A DNA stretch of 64,000 nt from Echiichthys vipera (GCA_963691815.1 OY829657.1:25210243-25274242); one strand, 5' to 3'; shown: positions 45,720 through 56,789, counted from the first letter of the stretch. The notes: generated by a model from the sequence alone, not told the origin. Numbers and translations: made by a program.

Positions 45720-45960
45720 AATGATTTTTGTTATCTGAATTATTCCTTATGATTTGCCTTTGAGCTTCTCTGAAGCTAAATTATTCCTCTTAATGTACCT
45801 TTACATTATTAGTGCAGTTATTCCTCATGATTCAGATTTTTTTTTTTTACCACAGCCGACTTCAATTATTCCTCAACATCCAGCTGCCGCCGCGGCTAGG
45901 CTAAATTATTAAATGGAATTATGAAAGTATGATAATGACTGGGTTATCGCTGTTCGCTCC
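45720..45960. promoter_or_regulatory. Candidate conserved element with four ATTATTCCT-type motifs
   Basis: AATTATTCCT or GTTATTCCT occurs at 45738, 45779, 45817 and 45864, spaced 41, 38 and 47 bases apart in the same direction, in AT-rich repeat-free sequence also holding CTAAATTATTAAATGG. It lies 0.7 kb downstream of the candidate exon. Clustered identical motifs suggest a regulatory element, but a very old tandem duplication is an alternative. Confidence 0.3.
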
Positions 45961-45970
45961 CTTGGGTTTA

Positions 45971-46129
45971 TGTGTGTGTGTGTGTGTGTGTGTCTTGTAG
46001 TTTTAATCCCTAACATGCTCCACTCCTTATCTGTTTAACATACAGCCCAAAGGCTGAGCTTTTAACATCACAACCAGGCTGACGTGATACCACGGCTGAT
46101 AGAGGCTGGCAATCTGTGTGTGTGTTTGT

Positions 46130-46210
<81 letters not shown>
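45971..46210. repeat. (TG)n microsatellites
   Basis: TG at 45971-45993 and a 96-bp array at 46115-46210 with early GTTTG and GAG interruptions. Confidence 0.97.
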
Positions 46211-46212
<2 letters not shown>

Positions 46213-46279
46213 ATGATTTTGTAAACCTCCAGAAGTCTTGTTAAACCTAGAAATGTGCACAAGTTTTAGTCACAGCTGA

Positions 46280-46305
46280 TTATTATTATTATTAATAATA
46301 ATATT
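46280..46305. repeat. Self-complementary (ATT)n/(AAT)n run
   Basis: TTATTATTATTA meets ATAATAATATTA, forming an AT-only palindrome. Confidence 0.85.
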
Positions 46306-46710
46306 ACGATGATGATCTGGTTTACAGCAGTGAGCCTTGGCTGTGTAATAACCCACACTTCTCTAATCTTCTTGTAGCTGTTTTTTTATCCCTTTATCGT
46401 GTCTCGACAGAAAAGTTCCTCACAGATATGAAGAATTCATTACAAAGTGATAAACACTATGACACTGACCATCACATTAAGCCGATTAAAGTTTCGAGTG
46501 CTGTTGATGACTGAGGAGTAGAAAATGTTAGCTTTGATTTCTAAGGCTGCAAAAATCAGCTATAGTCGAGTAGAAGTCCAAAAATATTAGCATCAAAAAG
46601 GCTCGGGCGATATGACCATATTATCTGAACTAGGGCTGTCGATCAATTCAAATATTGAATCATGATTAATTGCATATTTTTATCAGTTCTAAATTAACCT
46701 TATGGGAATA
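46306..46710. other. AT-rich sequence with repeat edge
   Basis: CTAGGGCTGTCGATCAATTC (46631) is the typical edge of a dispersed fish element. No exon supported. Confidence 0.4.
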
Positions 46711-46713
46711 TCT

Positions 46714-46786
46714 TTTGTTATGGCCTAATGGAGAAGGTACTGGCTTCCTAAGCCAGGGATTGTGGGTTTGTGTCCCATCTGGGGGT
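46714..46786 (+). pseudogene. tRNA-Arg(CCT) pseudogene
   Basis: From position 8 of the tRNA onward (TGGCCTAATGGAGAAGG, anticodon stem CTGGC/GCCAG with loop TTCCTAA, then GGGATTGTGGG) the sequence follows vertebrate tRNA-Arg with anticodon CCT. The 5' acceptor strand TTTGTTA cannot pair with the 3' strand CTGGGGG, and the B box is changed (GGTTTGTGTCC instead of GGTTCGAGTCC). It would not fold or be transcribed normally. A 9-bp direct repeat, TTGTTATGG, lies at 46715-46723 and 46792-46800, overlapping the acceptor and just past the 3' end, as after an insertion or gene conversion event. Confidence 0.75.
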
Positions 46787-47420
46787 GCCAATTGTTATGG
46801 AAGAAGTTCGCCAGCAAAGATTAGACACCTAACAACTTGGCTTCTCTCCATGTTTTTTTTTTTTCAAAGTATTTTTCTGCAGGAAAAGGTCTGTCTACGG
46901 TATTCACACCACACAGGCTGGTAGAGAGACAGACCCAGAGCTGAGGGCACTTTCACCTTAAATACAGAACATGAACACATGAGTCAGCATTCAGCTGGGT
47001 GACGTACAAAGTAAGGCAGTAACATTAGTCACACTACTATCACAGGATAGGACAACAAAGGGGCAGTGTCATGTGTACATCAAAAGGAATGCTTTAAAAC
47101 CATGCTAATGCAGAGATGGACTACACCTCAGTGTGTTTCCAGAGCTGAACACGTTGCATGTCCAGATACAGAACTTCTGCATCACAAGATGAGAAACAAT
47201 GTGTTTGTCCTGTCTTTTAAAGCCAAAACATGTTAATTTTAATTTCCGTCACACTTTCAAGTATATGCTGCTTTATGGGTGTTTATTATTATTGCAGCCA
47301 TCCAAAACAATGACAAATACCGTCCAGAATATTCTCCAGAATAACCTCAATGGTACTTCCTGCTGAAAATCTGCTGAAAGGTTGCACATTTAAAAACTCA
47401 CATACGGTTGCCTTGACTAT
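46787..47420. other. Sequence of unknown origin downstream of the tRNA pseudogene
   Basis: It begins TGTTATGGAAGAAG and contains a T12-13 run (46853). It has no exon signature. It may belong to an LTR or other element that captured the tRNA-like part; this is a guess. Confidence 0.25.
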
Positions 47421-47439
47421 TGTTACTAATTCTGATCCT

Positions 47440-47580
47440 CTGCTATGGGCCCTTCTCCACTTTTCATTTTCTTCTTGAAGTATATTTTGACGACAACACT
47501 TTGACTTACGTAAGGTTTTGAATGCAGGACATTTTAATTATACATTTAGTGAAGTAGAAAGCTCTACTACTTCCTCTGTG
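47440..47580. mobile_element. Fragment of a fish interspersed repeat
   Basis: TAAGGTTTTGAATGCAGGAC and GAAGTAGAAAGCTCTACTAC are phrases common in dispersed repeats. Related to the fragments near 29.2 and 30.3 kb. Confidence 0.45.
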
Positions 47581-47786
47581 ACTTTAAATCACTTCTACAT
47601 CTGTTCTCCACATGCTGTCTGTCTGCTGTCTGGCACCGACCTTTCCTGCTGTTAATTGTAGGAATAATACTCTCCTGATTAGTATTTTGGTGCATGTTAC
47701 ACATGTTGCCGTGGTGTCCAAAGGTCAGCAGTGTTTTGGAAGAAGAAGGGGAAATTCATTTTTTTCACTCTGTTATTATTATTATC

Positions 47787-48037
47787 CAGGTTACACACAC
47801 AGGCCCGAAATACACACACATGCACAAACAGGAGCTATAAACATGCAATTAATGGAGAGATGTCAGAGCGAGGGGGCTGCCAATGGATCGGCGCCCCGAG
47901 CAGTTAGGGGTTTGGTGCCCTGCCCAACAGATCCTCTGCAGTGCCCAGGAACCTCTCCAGTCACCAGTCCACGCTCCATTCATGGTCCACACAAGGACTC
48001 GAACCGGCGACACCTATGGACTGAGCTACTGCCGCCA
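47787..48037 (-). mobile_element. tRNA-derived SINE, minus orientation, head shortened
   Basis: Read on the minus strand it starts GGCGGCAGTAGCTCAGTCC (A box TAGCTCAGTCC) and has a perfect B box GGTTCGAGTCC, then a body ending CATCTCTCCATTAATTGCAT and GTGTGTATTTCGGGCCTGTG. The two boxes are only about 14 bases apart, much less than in a tRNA, so part of the head is deleted and pol III promotion is probably lost. No coding content. Confidence 0.8.
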
Positions 48038-48234
48038 CACATGAGCATGTTCGCTCCACAGCAGTCAAACCGGCTGGTTGTCATCTTTAAAGTTCTCTTT
48101 CGGCTTTACCTTCTAGATTCTCTCAGACTGACAGTCTGACACTCTTGTGTCTCGCAGCCATTTGGATTCACATTTCAGCTACAAACAGCATCATTAGGGA
48201 ACACATGGTGTGCTGCTCTGGGCGTGGACACTGT

Positions 48235-48513
48235 CAAGCTTGCAGCTAGAGGGAGCTGTTTCCGTAACGCTGCCGTGAGCATCACCGGGAGGAAGAAGGT
48301 CGTGCATTAGTGCAGCCGCATCATGAGTCCTCGTTGTTGCGTTTGTTCTTCTCTGAAGACGGGAGAGACAGAGAGAGAGTGTGTAACCGTGACGACCGAC
48401 TCTCCTCTTCCGCCGCTTTGCACATCATGTTGTCATGTGTGAGTGTTAACACGAGGCTGGAACAAGCCACCGCGCATCCGCTCACGCTGCGCTGAGCATC
48501 GCCACCGCGTCGA

Positions 48514-48516
<3 letters not shown>
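48235..48516. promoter_or_regulatory. CpG-rich block, possible promoter or CpG island remnant
   Basis: About 25 CpGs in 280 bases (CACCGCGCATCCGCTCACGC near 48469), far denser than the rest of the window. No TATA or initiator can be assigned. A short frame from 48323 contains seven Cys in 39 codons but ends quickly. It may be an unmethylated regulatory island or a GC-rich exon I cannot resolve. Confidence 0.3.
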
Positions 48517-48572
<56 letters not shown>

Positions 48573-48757
48573 GCATGAGAGAGAGTGTTAATACCGTGTT
48601 CTGATCCTGCAGCTCGAGACACTAGACATCCCATAATACATTGTTAAAATCCCTGGAGAGTCACTATGACAACCATATGAGGCGGATTGAGGCAGCTGTG
48701 AGATTGGAAGTGACATGAACAATATGGGCCTCCCTTCACCTGTGCGTGCGCGTGCGC

Positions 48758-48818
<61 letters not shown>

Positions 48819-48852
48819 TGTGTGCGTGCGTGCTTGTGTGTATGTGTGTGTG
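48517..48852. repeat. (TG)n arrays with alternating GC part
   Basis: TG at 48517-48567 and 48761-48852. The second is preceded by TGCGTGCGCGTGCGCGCGTG (48742), a strictly alternating purine-pyrimidine sequence favourable to Z-DNA. Confidence 0.96.
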
Positions 48853-48879
48853 ATGCCCTTTGTTTGAAAATATACAGTA

Positions 48880-49370
48880 AATTAAGAAGCTTTAGCAGAA
48901 TATTACTAAAATAAATACAAAAGTTATTACTTTTACTTTTTGTGCTTAATTTAAAGGATATTTAACATTTACTTCTAAAAAGTGTTTGTTTTAAGTACTA
49001 ATAAAATAAGTGTAAATAAGTGTATTGCAAATTTTACTATATGTACTGTAAAGAAAGAACACTAAATACTTAGTTGTAATTTAGTGTACTCCTTTGTAAT
49101 ACACTCTCAGTATGCTTTATTAAAGTGCACTATAATTTCAAGTAAAGTTACAAGAAGTGCACTTTTAAAGGCTATAAATTCCTTATGAACTGTTTTTATA
49201 GTGTTTATAAAAAAGTATCCTATAGTGCAAACTGAGTGCTCACAATCATGATTTTCATTGGTGTACTTAAGTACTATTTACACTTAGTATGCTCGAGTAG
49301 TACTTGAGAAAGTACACACTACGCACTACACACTAAAAGTGTACTTTGTGCATCCTTTAACCAGTACAGC
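48880..49370. mobile_element. AT-rich repeat rich in AGTACAC / AAGTGTACTT words
   Basis: Words such as TTTAGTGTAC, AAGTGCACTT, GTACTTAAGTAC and AAAGTGTACTTTG recur on both strands over about 450 bases. The pattern resembles a known fish repeat type built of AGTACACT-like palindromic words. No gene. Confidence 0.45.
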
Positions 49371-49925
49371 TGAAGTATAATGTTTTTGCTCCAGGGAGAA
49401 GATTGATTTTATTGCAGAAAAGCGACGCTAATGAAGCTCTGCTAACTTGTTGACAAATAAATTGCATTTCCTCCTGTGGCTTCTTCAAAATAAAAGCTTT
49501 TAATGTGACACAACAACAGCAGCAGGACCAACGTGCACGTTTTCTTTCTCTCAACCTTCTTTGTGTCAGTTTTTGAGTTTTCTAAAAATAAAGTAATTAT
49601 GAAAGCTGAAGACAGAAGTGTGCCCGGGTGCTTTAAACAGCCACAAAATGATGAATCGATGTCAAAGAGATTACAAGATTAATGAGGGAAAAGGTCAAAG
49701 CTTATTACCTATGCACACACACACACACACACACACAGAATCGTAATATCGTACAGCCAAATCATAACAATAATATTACTACCAAACAGGAAGTCAACTT
49801 CTCAGGAGAAACACACTTCCTGCAGGAAATAATTGGATTTATCTGTGTGTGTGTGTGTGTGTGTCGTGCCCTCTGTGTACATATATCATCCAGGTGTGTT
49901 TCAACATCATCGTGTGTGTATGCGT
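49371..49925. other. Unique sequence with short CA and TG arrays
   Basis: CA at 49713-49738 and TG at 49843-49864. No exon supported. Confidence 0.4.
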
Positions 49926-50155
49926 AGCCTTTCAGCAGCGGAGGAAGGCCGACATGTTGGCGGCAAATTGGCCTCATTAATCTCCCGCTTAATTGATTGT
50001 GAGAAGTTTGGGGATGACATTTTAAGAAAGCGTGGTGGATGGGGCGCGCCATGATTGATTTGGCTAAAACGAAGCGCTAATGAATGCCAGCCAGTCACTT
50101 AGGTGGTAGAGACCAGACACTAATTTCAGAGAGATTAGGCCAGAGAGGTTGATAA
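49926..50155. promoter_or_regulatory. Candidate conserved non-coding element
   Basis: Repeat-free, mixed-composition block with CCTCATTAATCTCCCGCTTA, TTGATTGTGAGAAGTTTG, CCATGATTGATTTGGC and GCGCTAATGAATGCC. Dense TAAT/TTGAT words and the lack of any decayed repeat make it the best enhancer-like block in the window by eye. Inference only. Confidence 0.3.
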
Positions 50156-50163
50156 CGCTTAAT

Positions 50164-50225
50164 GGAGAGAGAGAGAGAGGGGGGGGGGGGGGGGGGGGGG
50201 AGAAAAAGAGAGAGAGAGAGAGAGG
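50164..50225. repeat. (GA)n with an embedded run of 22 G
   Basis: GA repeats flank a G run at 50179-50200. The run could form a G-quadruplex and is also prone to length error in sequencing. Confidence 0.95.
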
Positions 50226-50264
50226 ATGTACAGCTCAATGCGTGCTGTGCTGTCAGGTACGTTG

Positions 50265-50274
50265 TGTCTGTGTC

Positions 50275-50368
<94 letters not shown>

Positions 50369-50370
50369 GG
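50265..50370. repeat. (TG)n microsatellite, about 100 bp
   Basis: TG array ending in GCGTGGG. Confidence 0.97.
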
Positions 50371-50424
50371 TGTCAGGGTAAATGAGTGAAGCGCTTGCTT
50401 TCATCTCCATCACGTGGAGAGTTT

Positions 50425-51042
50425 CAGGAAAGAGAAGGAGACAAGGAGACAAGAGAAGGGGAGATTAGAGGGAGACAAGGAAAAAGGAGAAGAGAGGGAG
50501 ACAAGGAAACAAGAGAAGAGAAGGAGACAAGGAAAAAGGAGAAGAGAGGGAGACAAGGAAACAAGAGAAGAGAGGGGGACAAGGAAGCAAGAGAAGAGAG
50601 GGGGACAAGGAAACAAGAGTAGAGAGGGGGACAAGGAATCAAGAGAAGAGAGGGGGACAAGGAAACAAGAGTAGAGAGGGGGACAAGGAAGCAAGAGAAG
50701 AGAGGGAGACAAGGAAATAAGAGAAGAGAGGGGGACAAGGAAGCAAGAGAAGAGAGGGGGACAAGGAAACAAGAGTAGAGAGGGGGACAAGGAAACAAGA
50801 GAAGAGAGGGAGACAAGGAAACAAGAGAAGAGAGGGGGAAAGGGACAAGAGAAGAGAGGGGGACAAGGAAACAAGAGAAGAGAGGGGGACAAGGAAACAG
50901 GAGAAGAGAGGGAGACAAGGAAAGAAGAGAAGAGAGGGAGACAAGGAAACAAGAGAAGAGAGGGGGACAAGGAAACAAGAGAAGAGAGGGGGACAAGGAA
51001 ACACGAGAAGAGAGGGAGACAAGGAGACAAGAGAGGTGAAGA
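50425..51042. repeat. 26-bp purine minisatellite, about 23 copies
   Basis: Units read AAGAGAAGAGAGGGGGACAA plus GGAAAC. Variants differ at one or two bases (GGGAG, AAAGA, AAGCA). One strand is over 90% purine across 600 bases. All frames of the opposite strand are open as Ser-Leu-Pro-Cys-Phe strings and do not code. Confidence 0.96.
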
Positions 51043-51555
51043 GTAAAGAGCTTCTGAACTAATGAAGCTGCTGTTCCTTGTGTCTAAAGTGCAGCAGCTC
51101 TCTACACATTCTTAGAGAATATTATTAATATTTTCCACATTAGTGGTGATGAAAATCACCCAGCGCCACCACAAAGCATCCACGGATCAACGAGCATCAC
51201 CACTGTAAAGAGTTAGAAACAAAAAGGTGTGAAAATGTTTTATAAAAAGGAATAATAAGGGAGAATCTTGATGGTGGGAAGAAAGTGTTTGTACGGATTC
51301 TCTTTTCCACGGCGTTGAAGGCCCCAGTGTTGGGTCGAGCAGGTCAGGAAGTTAGAGGGAAGTTGAGTTGTTGCTGATGAAGTGAAAGTGTTTGTGGACT
51401 TTAAAGAGCAGACTGACGTTTGGTGTTTCTAAAAACACCATGTGGTGTTTGAAGATGAAGAGACGGCGGACAGACGGACACTCATTAAACACAGGGGCGG
51501 AGGGCTGCAATAAAGAAACTGTGTGCATGTGTTGAACAATTAGAGAGTGATTGAT
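51043..51555. other. Unique sequence, no gene seen
   Basis: No tandem or exon feature supported. Confidence 0.4.
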
Positions 51556-51557
51556 GA

Positions 51558-51886
<329 letters not shown>

Positions 51887-51904
51887 TGTGTCGAGGACAA
51901 CCTG

Positions 51905-52085
51905 TCCATCTACAGCACAGAGACAAGACAAGAGAAGGAGACAGGAGAGGAAGAGAAGGAGACAAGAGAAGGACACAAAAGGGAGAGGAGAAGACAAGAG
52001 AAGGAGGGGAGAGAGAGACACAAGGACACAAGAGAAGGAGACAAGGGAAGGAGACAAGAGAGGGAGAGACAGAGAGAAGAGAGAT
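51905..52085. repeat. Purine-rich tract related to the 50.4-kb minisatellite
   Basis: AGACAAGAGAAGGAGACA-type words recur irregularly. They share ACAAGAGAAG with the larger array but lack a fixed period. Confidence 0.8.
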
Positions 52086-52114
52086 TTAACAATTTATAAT
52101 ACAAAGAGTAATAA

Positions 52115-52443
<329 letters not shown>

Positions 52444-53150
52444 CCACTCACTCATGGCACGGAAGTCACAGAACAACACACACACGTCTTTGACAGCAAC
52501 ATCAGCACATGTGCATTTAAATGTTTCTTGTTGAACTTTATTAAATTCACAGTTTATTTGTCTGATAAAGGAATGAATAAAATAATACTCTGTTAGTTTC
52601 AATTTCCCAACATATCTGAATGAATACATCTGTAATCGTATGCAGTTAACGATGAATACTTTATGTACAACTTCCAATCCAAACTAAATAGCACTACGCA
52701 GTGAACATCAGCAGTTTGTGTGTTTGATGTGACTGAAGTCGTTCACCTGCAGCTGTTCACCCACCGCTTCACTCTGTGGCGTGCAAAACAGTTGTGAGGT
52801 GCCCGTGTGTTGTCAAGGCGATGAGGGGAAATCAAAGACGACAGCGGCGCCGCACAGACACGAATCCGCTTCCTGTCAGCCCGTCAATCAAGGTGTCAAC
52901 CAATGAGTGTCACCGTAGGTAAAAATTAGAAGTGGAGAAGTGAATGGGCCAGGGGCGCAGGGGGAGGGTGACAGGACGGATCTGCAGCTCCTGGTGCATT
53001 GTGGGAATATGACTTGCGGAGGTAATATGCCTGTGTGCATCTGAGAGGGAGGCAGGTGCACAGACAGGAAGTGGAAAACAGTAAGGAGTTGACTGACACA
53101 CCTCATTTTAAAAGACCGCCCCACTGCTTCAGCATGTTGACTTATAACAT
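52444..53150. other. Unique sequence, no gene seen
   Basis: 52790-52880 is CpG-richer (GACGACAGCGGCGCCGCACA). No exon supported. Confidence 0.35.
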
Positions 53151-53157
53151 GTTGCTG

Positions 53158-53515
53158 AAAAGAAAACACAATATGACCACAAAGAGATGCTAAATGACCA
53201 CACATATACACACAACAGCCAAATGTAAAATGTAAAATGACCACAAAAAGATGCAAAATGTCTAACATAGATGCAAATCCACCACACAAAGATACAAAAT
53301 GACTAAAAATAGATGCAAAACCACCACAAAAACATACAAAATGACTGAAAATACATGCAAAACCACCACAAAAACATGCAAAATGACTAAAAACAAATGT
53401 AAAACCACTACAAAAATATGCCGGATGGCTAAAACTAGATGCAAAACAAGTACAAAGACATACAAAACAACAAAAAATAGACGTAAAATGACCCCAAAGA
53501 CAAACAAAATGACTA
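53158..53515. repeat. Minisatellite family B
   Basis: Alternating AAAATGACTAAAAATAGATG and CAAAACCACCACAAAAACAT half-units, most regular at 53270-53440. Open frames on both strands follow from the 21-bp period. Confidence 0.92.
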
Positions 53516-53843
53516 CGCACGGTGGGTTTGGCACCCTGGTCCATCAATCAGCCAAACGCAGAGGGCTATGTCACAAAACCCCAATCTTTTCCTTAAACGT
53601 AACTTTGCAGTTTTGTTGGGACTCCCAGAGCATCCTAATGGCGACCGTTACCCCGTGTGAATGCAAGTGTCTTAAAACTGATCTGATTATATTAAGTGCA
53701 GACAGAGCGTAAACATCCGGAAACCTTCAAATTCACAGAAAGAGTACCTGCTTTCTTAGATATATCAAGGCACACACAATGTATTTAAATATATATTAAA
53801 ATATGATAAGTGAAGTGTGGCTCAGATTATTTATTCGTGTCTA

Positions 53844-53845
<2 letters not shown>
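53516..53845. other. Unique sequence, no gene seen
   Basis: No supported feature. Confidence 0.4.
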
Positions 53846-53847
<2 letters not shown>

Positions 53848-53922
<75 letters not shown>

Positions 53923-54004
53923 ATATATTTCACTCCCTCTCTGAGCATTGAACTCCAGGCCTTGAGATGAATTTTTAAGAACCTGCATATTCAAAAGCGA
54001 ACAC

Positions 54005-54059
<55 letters not shown>

Positions 54060-54067
54060 GACACACG
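53848..54067. repeat. Two (CA)n arrays
   Basis: CA at 53848-53926 and 54001-54067. Confidence 0.97.
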
Positions 54068-54640
54068 CACATGCCGGGATGCAGCTTTCACCAGCACTGC
54101 ATGCACAGATGACTCCAGAGGCCTGGCGTGACCCGGCGGCGGCGAGACTAAAGGTCACGGCAGTGAGCGTCGAGCCTTGCATTCCTGATTACCCACAATC
54201 CCCCTCCTTTTTTCTGACTTCCTGTGAGGTCCGGCAGGTTCATTAGCTGTGGGAATAACTGCAGAGAGACGGACGGACGGAGGGGAAGGGAGGGAAGAAA
54301 AGAGGTCTGGACCAATAAACGAAACGTCCAGATAGCCAAAGACGGAGGGAAAAAAATGAAGGTGAAGGGAAAAAGAAAGGGAAAACAGAGGAGTGCAGGG
54401 TCTTATTATTTATGCAGTCAATAGGCCGAGGCTTGTCTGCATCTCTAATTGTTTGATTTTATAGGCGGGACGGGCTCTTTAAACAAACACGCTCTTATGC
54501 TAATGGCGGCGCGACGGTGCCCTCCTGACAGCATCTGTCGGGAGGGTGGACTGGGGGATTATGGGAGGTTTTTTTTTGTTTTAGAGGGGAGGGGTGTCTG
54601 AAGCTGAATATCATTTGGATAATTAAAAATGACAGTGGAA
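54068..54640. other. GC-richer block and candidate conserved element
   Basis: 54120-54190 is CpG-rich (GACCCGGCGGCGGCGAGACT). 54250-54390 is purine-rich. 54395-54640 (TTTATGCAGTCAATAGGCCG, CTCTAATTGTTTGATTTTAT, GCTAATGGCGGCGCGACG, GGATAATTAAAAATGACAG) has a conserved-element texture. No exon supported. Confidence 0.3.
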
Positions 54641-54644
54641 ATGG

Positions 54645-54648
<4 letters not shown>

Positions 54649-54720
<72 letters not shown>
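54649..54720. repeat. (CA)n microsatellite, about 72 bp
   Basis: Uninterrupted CA array. Confidence 0.97.
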
Positions 54721-54721
<1 letters not shown>

Positions 54722-54744
54722 GTAGCCACTTTGTCTTGACAGGT

Positions 54745-54899
54745 GCAGGGAGGGAGGGAGGGGAGAGCGAGGGAGAGAGCGAGGGAGAGAGGGGAGGTTA
54801 GTCCTGATTGCTGTCAATCAAGCGGTCCGGTGGGAGGACCACGGAGGCAGGCGGGTTGCCCTGAACTTTGACCCCCTCCCTGGTCGACGTGATGCTGAT

Positions 54900-54976
<77 letters not shown>

Positions 54977-55090
54977 AACAACCTTGAGAGACGGACTGAA
55001 TTTCAACAGGCTTAGAGGCAGAGAGGGAGGAAGAGAGGGAGAACAGGAAGGGGAAGAACGAGGGAATTAAAAAAAAGAGAGAGAATGAAA
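54745..55090. repeat. Purine tracts including (AG)n
   Basis: GGGAGGGAGGGGAGAGCGAG (54749), a 75-bp (AG)n at 54900-54974, and GAGGAAGAG-type sequence at 55020-55090. Confidence 0.93.
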
Positions 55091-55254
55091 AAGGTCAGAA
55101 AGACCAAAGTATGCAGGCGGCAAAATTTAAACGCTGTTATATGACGTAATATCAACAATCCCCCAAACTCTAAAAACAGTGAGAAACTAAGAACATATTG
55201 CTCAAAGCATGGACACATTATTGAAGCGGCAACCAGACACACCAAATGTTGCTA

Positions 55255-56015
55255 ACGACCACAAGAGACGCTAAATACATGACTGAAAGTGACGCAAAAT
55301 CATCAAAAACATACACATGCACCAACATACTGTATATGACTACAAATGACCCACAATGATGCGTATTTGTATTTTTGAGTTCCTACTCCAACACGTTTAC
55401 ATGTTTTAATGTTCAAAAACACTTTCTTTTTGAACATACCTGTGTTTTCGGGGTCTTCTGTATCTGCGCTCTTGGTATCTCTGCACAACCACTGCAGTCG
55501 CACATGACTGTGAAGACACTGTAACAGCACTTTCTACCTATATGTAGTATAGTCGTGACATCGCAATGGGACAGGAAGTCCTGTGGGCTCGTTTAAAGGC
55601 ACAGTTTCACAGTGAGTATGGGCTGTGTGCATTTCGCTGAGGATTGAGTGTTTTGATACTTCCACTTTTTACAAAATAAGACTTTTAAAAGCAACAGGAG
55701 ACAAAAAAACGACCCCAGAGAAAAGTAAAACCACTAAAAAAAGAAACACAAAGCGACTTTAAAGAAACATCAAACTAAAATGGATGCATAAAAGGAAAAC
55801 GACCACAAAGGGACACCAAATAAGAAATTCAACTCTTTGAATTTGTGATGCAAAACCACAACAAAAGATGCAAAATGGCTTAAAACAGATTCAAAACCAC
55901 CACAAAAAGATGCAAAATGGTTTAAAATAGATGCAAAACTGTTACAAAGACGTACAAAGCAACTATTAATGGATGTAAAATGAGCACAAAAAGAAACAAA
56001 GGGACCACAAAATGT
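55255..56015. repeat. Minisatellite family B, split and degenerate
   Basis: Weak units near 55255-55320, then clearer ones at 55680-56015 (AAGATGCAAAATGGCTTAAA, CAGATTCAAAACCACCACAA). The sequence between is unrelated. The downstream CAGGGGCCCCAATGTCTCAT (56090) is a phrase often found beside such arrays in fish. Confidence 0.8.
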
Positions 56016-56099
56016 CTAAAAGTGGACTCTTTGAGTCTGGTGTCCTGTTCCTGTAGACTGAGAGGGGGGCCTCTGACATGTCTGTGCCCAGGGGCCCCA

Positions 56100-56560
56100 A
56101 TGTCTCATAACACGTCCTTGGGATAGGAATATTTTCAAGCCGCACTAATTACCGTTTTGTATTATTTGCAGGTGAAAAAAATAATGTAGATATCAGCTGG
56201 AAACCCAGTTTATTTCTGACATTAAGATGATTCATTTTTTGTATGACAAATTTCTTAAATGTTTTGTTTATGCAATTGAGGCATTATCTAATGTTAACTT
56301 TTGATGAATTTAGGAGAAATCTACAGACACAAACAGACAAAGTGAAGTCAAATGAATAAAATAAATTATAAATCTCAAAATTGACCAAATGTTGATTTTT
56401 GCCAAAAGTGTCTCCCATTCAAACTGGATCAAATGAATATGTTTAAATCACAGTGTTGAATGTTGTGAATGTAGAATCATCTCCTCTCTGGAGGTTTTTA
56501 GCCTCTTTCGGCTCGTTGATTTGGTTCAGCCGGAGATGTTTTAGAAGCTCCTCCGAGTTA
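56100..56560. other. AT-rich unique sequence
   Basis: No exon or tandem feature supported. Confidence 0.4.
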
Positions 56561-56584
56561 CTTCCTGTGTCTGTGTATCCTTGG

Positions 56585-56670
56585 GCTTCTCCAACGTTTC
56601 TCATCCACAGGTTTGTAGGATATCGTATGAAATGAATGCACAAAAATGTGATGAACAATGAGTTAAAAAA
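56585..56670. mobile_element. Transposon remnant, same family as 11.3, 15.9 and 24.1 kb
   Basis: AACGTTTCTCATCCACAGGT, TTGTAGGATATCGTATGAAA and TGCACAAAAATGTGATG match the reverse complement of 24.03-24.10 kb closely. Confidence 0.6.
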
Positions 56671-56748
56671 ATGATGTTTCCGGTTTTTTTATGTGTGTAG
56701 AAGGAGAAAAACGATTAATAGTAACTGAATACTTTGGTTTGTATTGAG

Positions 56749-56750
<2 letters not shown>

Positions 56751-56789
<39 letters not shown>

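Noticed and set aside
50410..51030. 206-codon minus-strand frame of Ser-Leu-Pro-Phe-Cys repeats
   Set aside because: It is the 26-bp minisatellite read through; three frames are open at once, which is not expected of a gene.
53299..53712. 137-codon Lys/Thr/Cys-rich frame, with an antisense Phe/Val/Leu-rich frame resembling a membrane protein
   Set aside because: Both come from the 21-bp period of minisatellite family B. The hydrophobic antisense string is an artefact of A-rich units.
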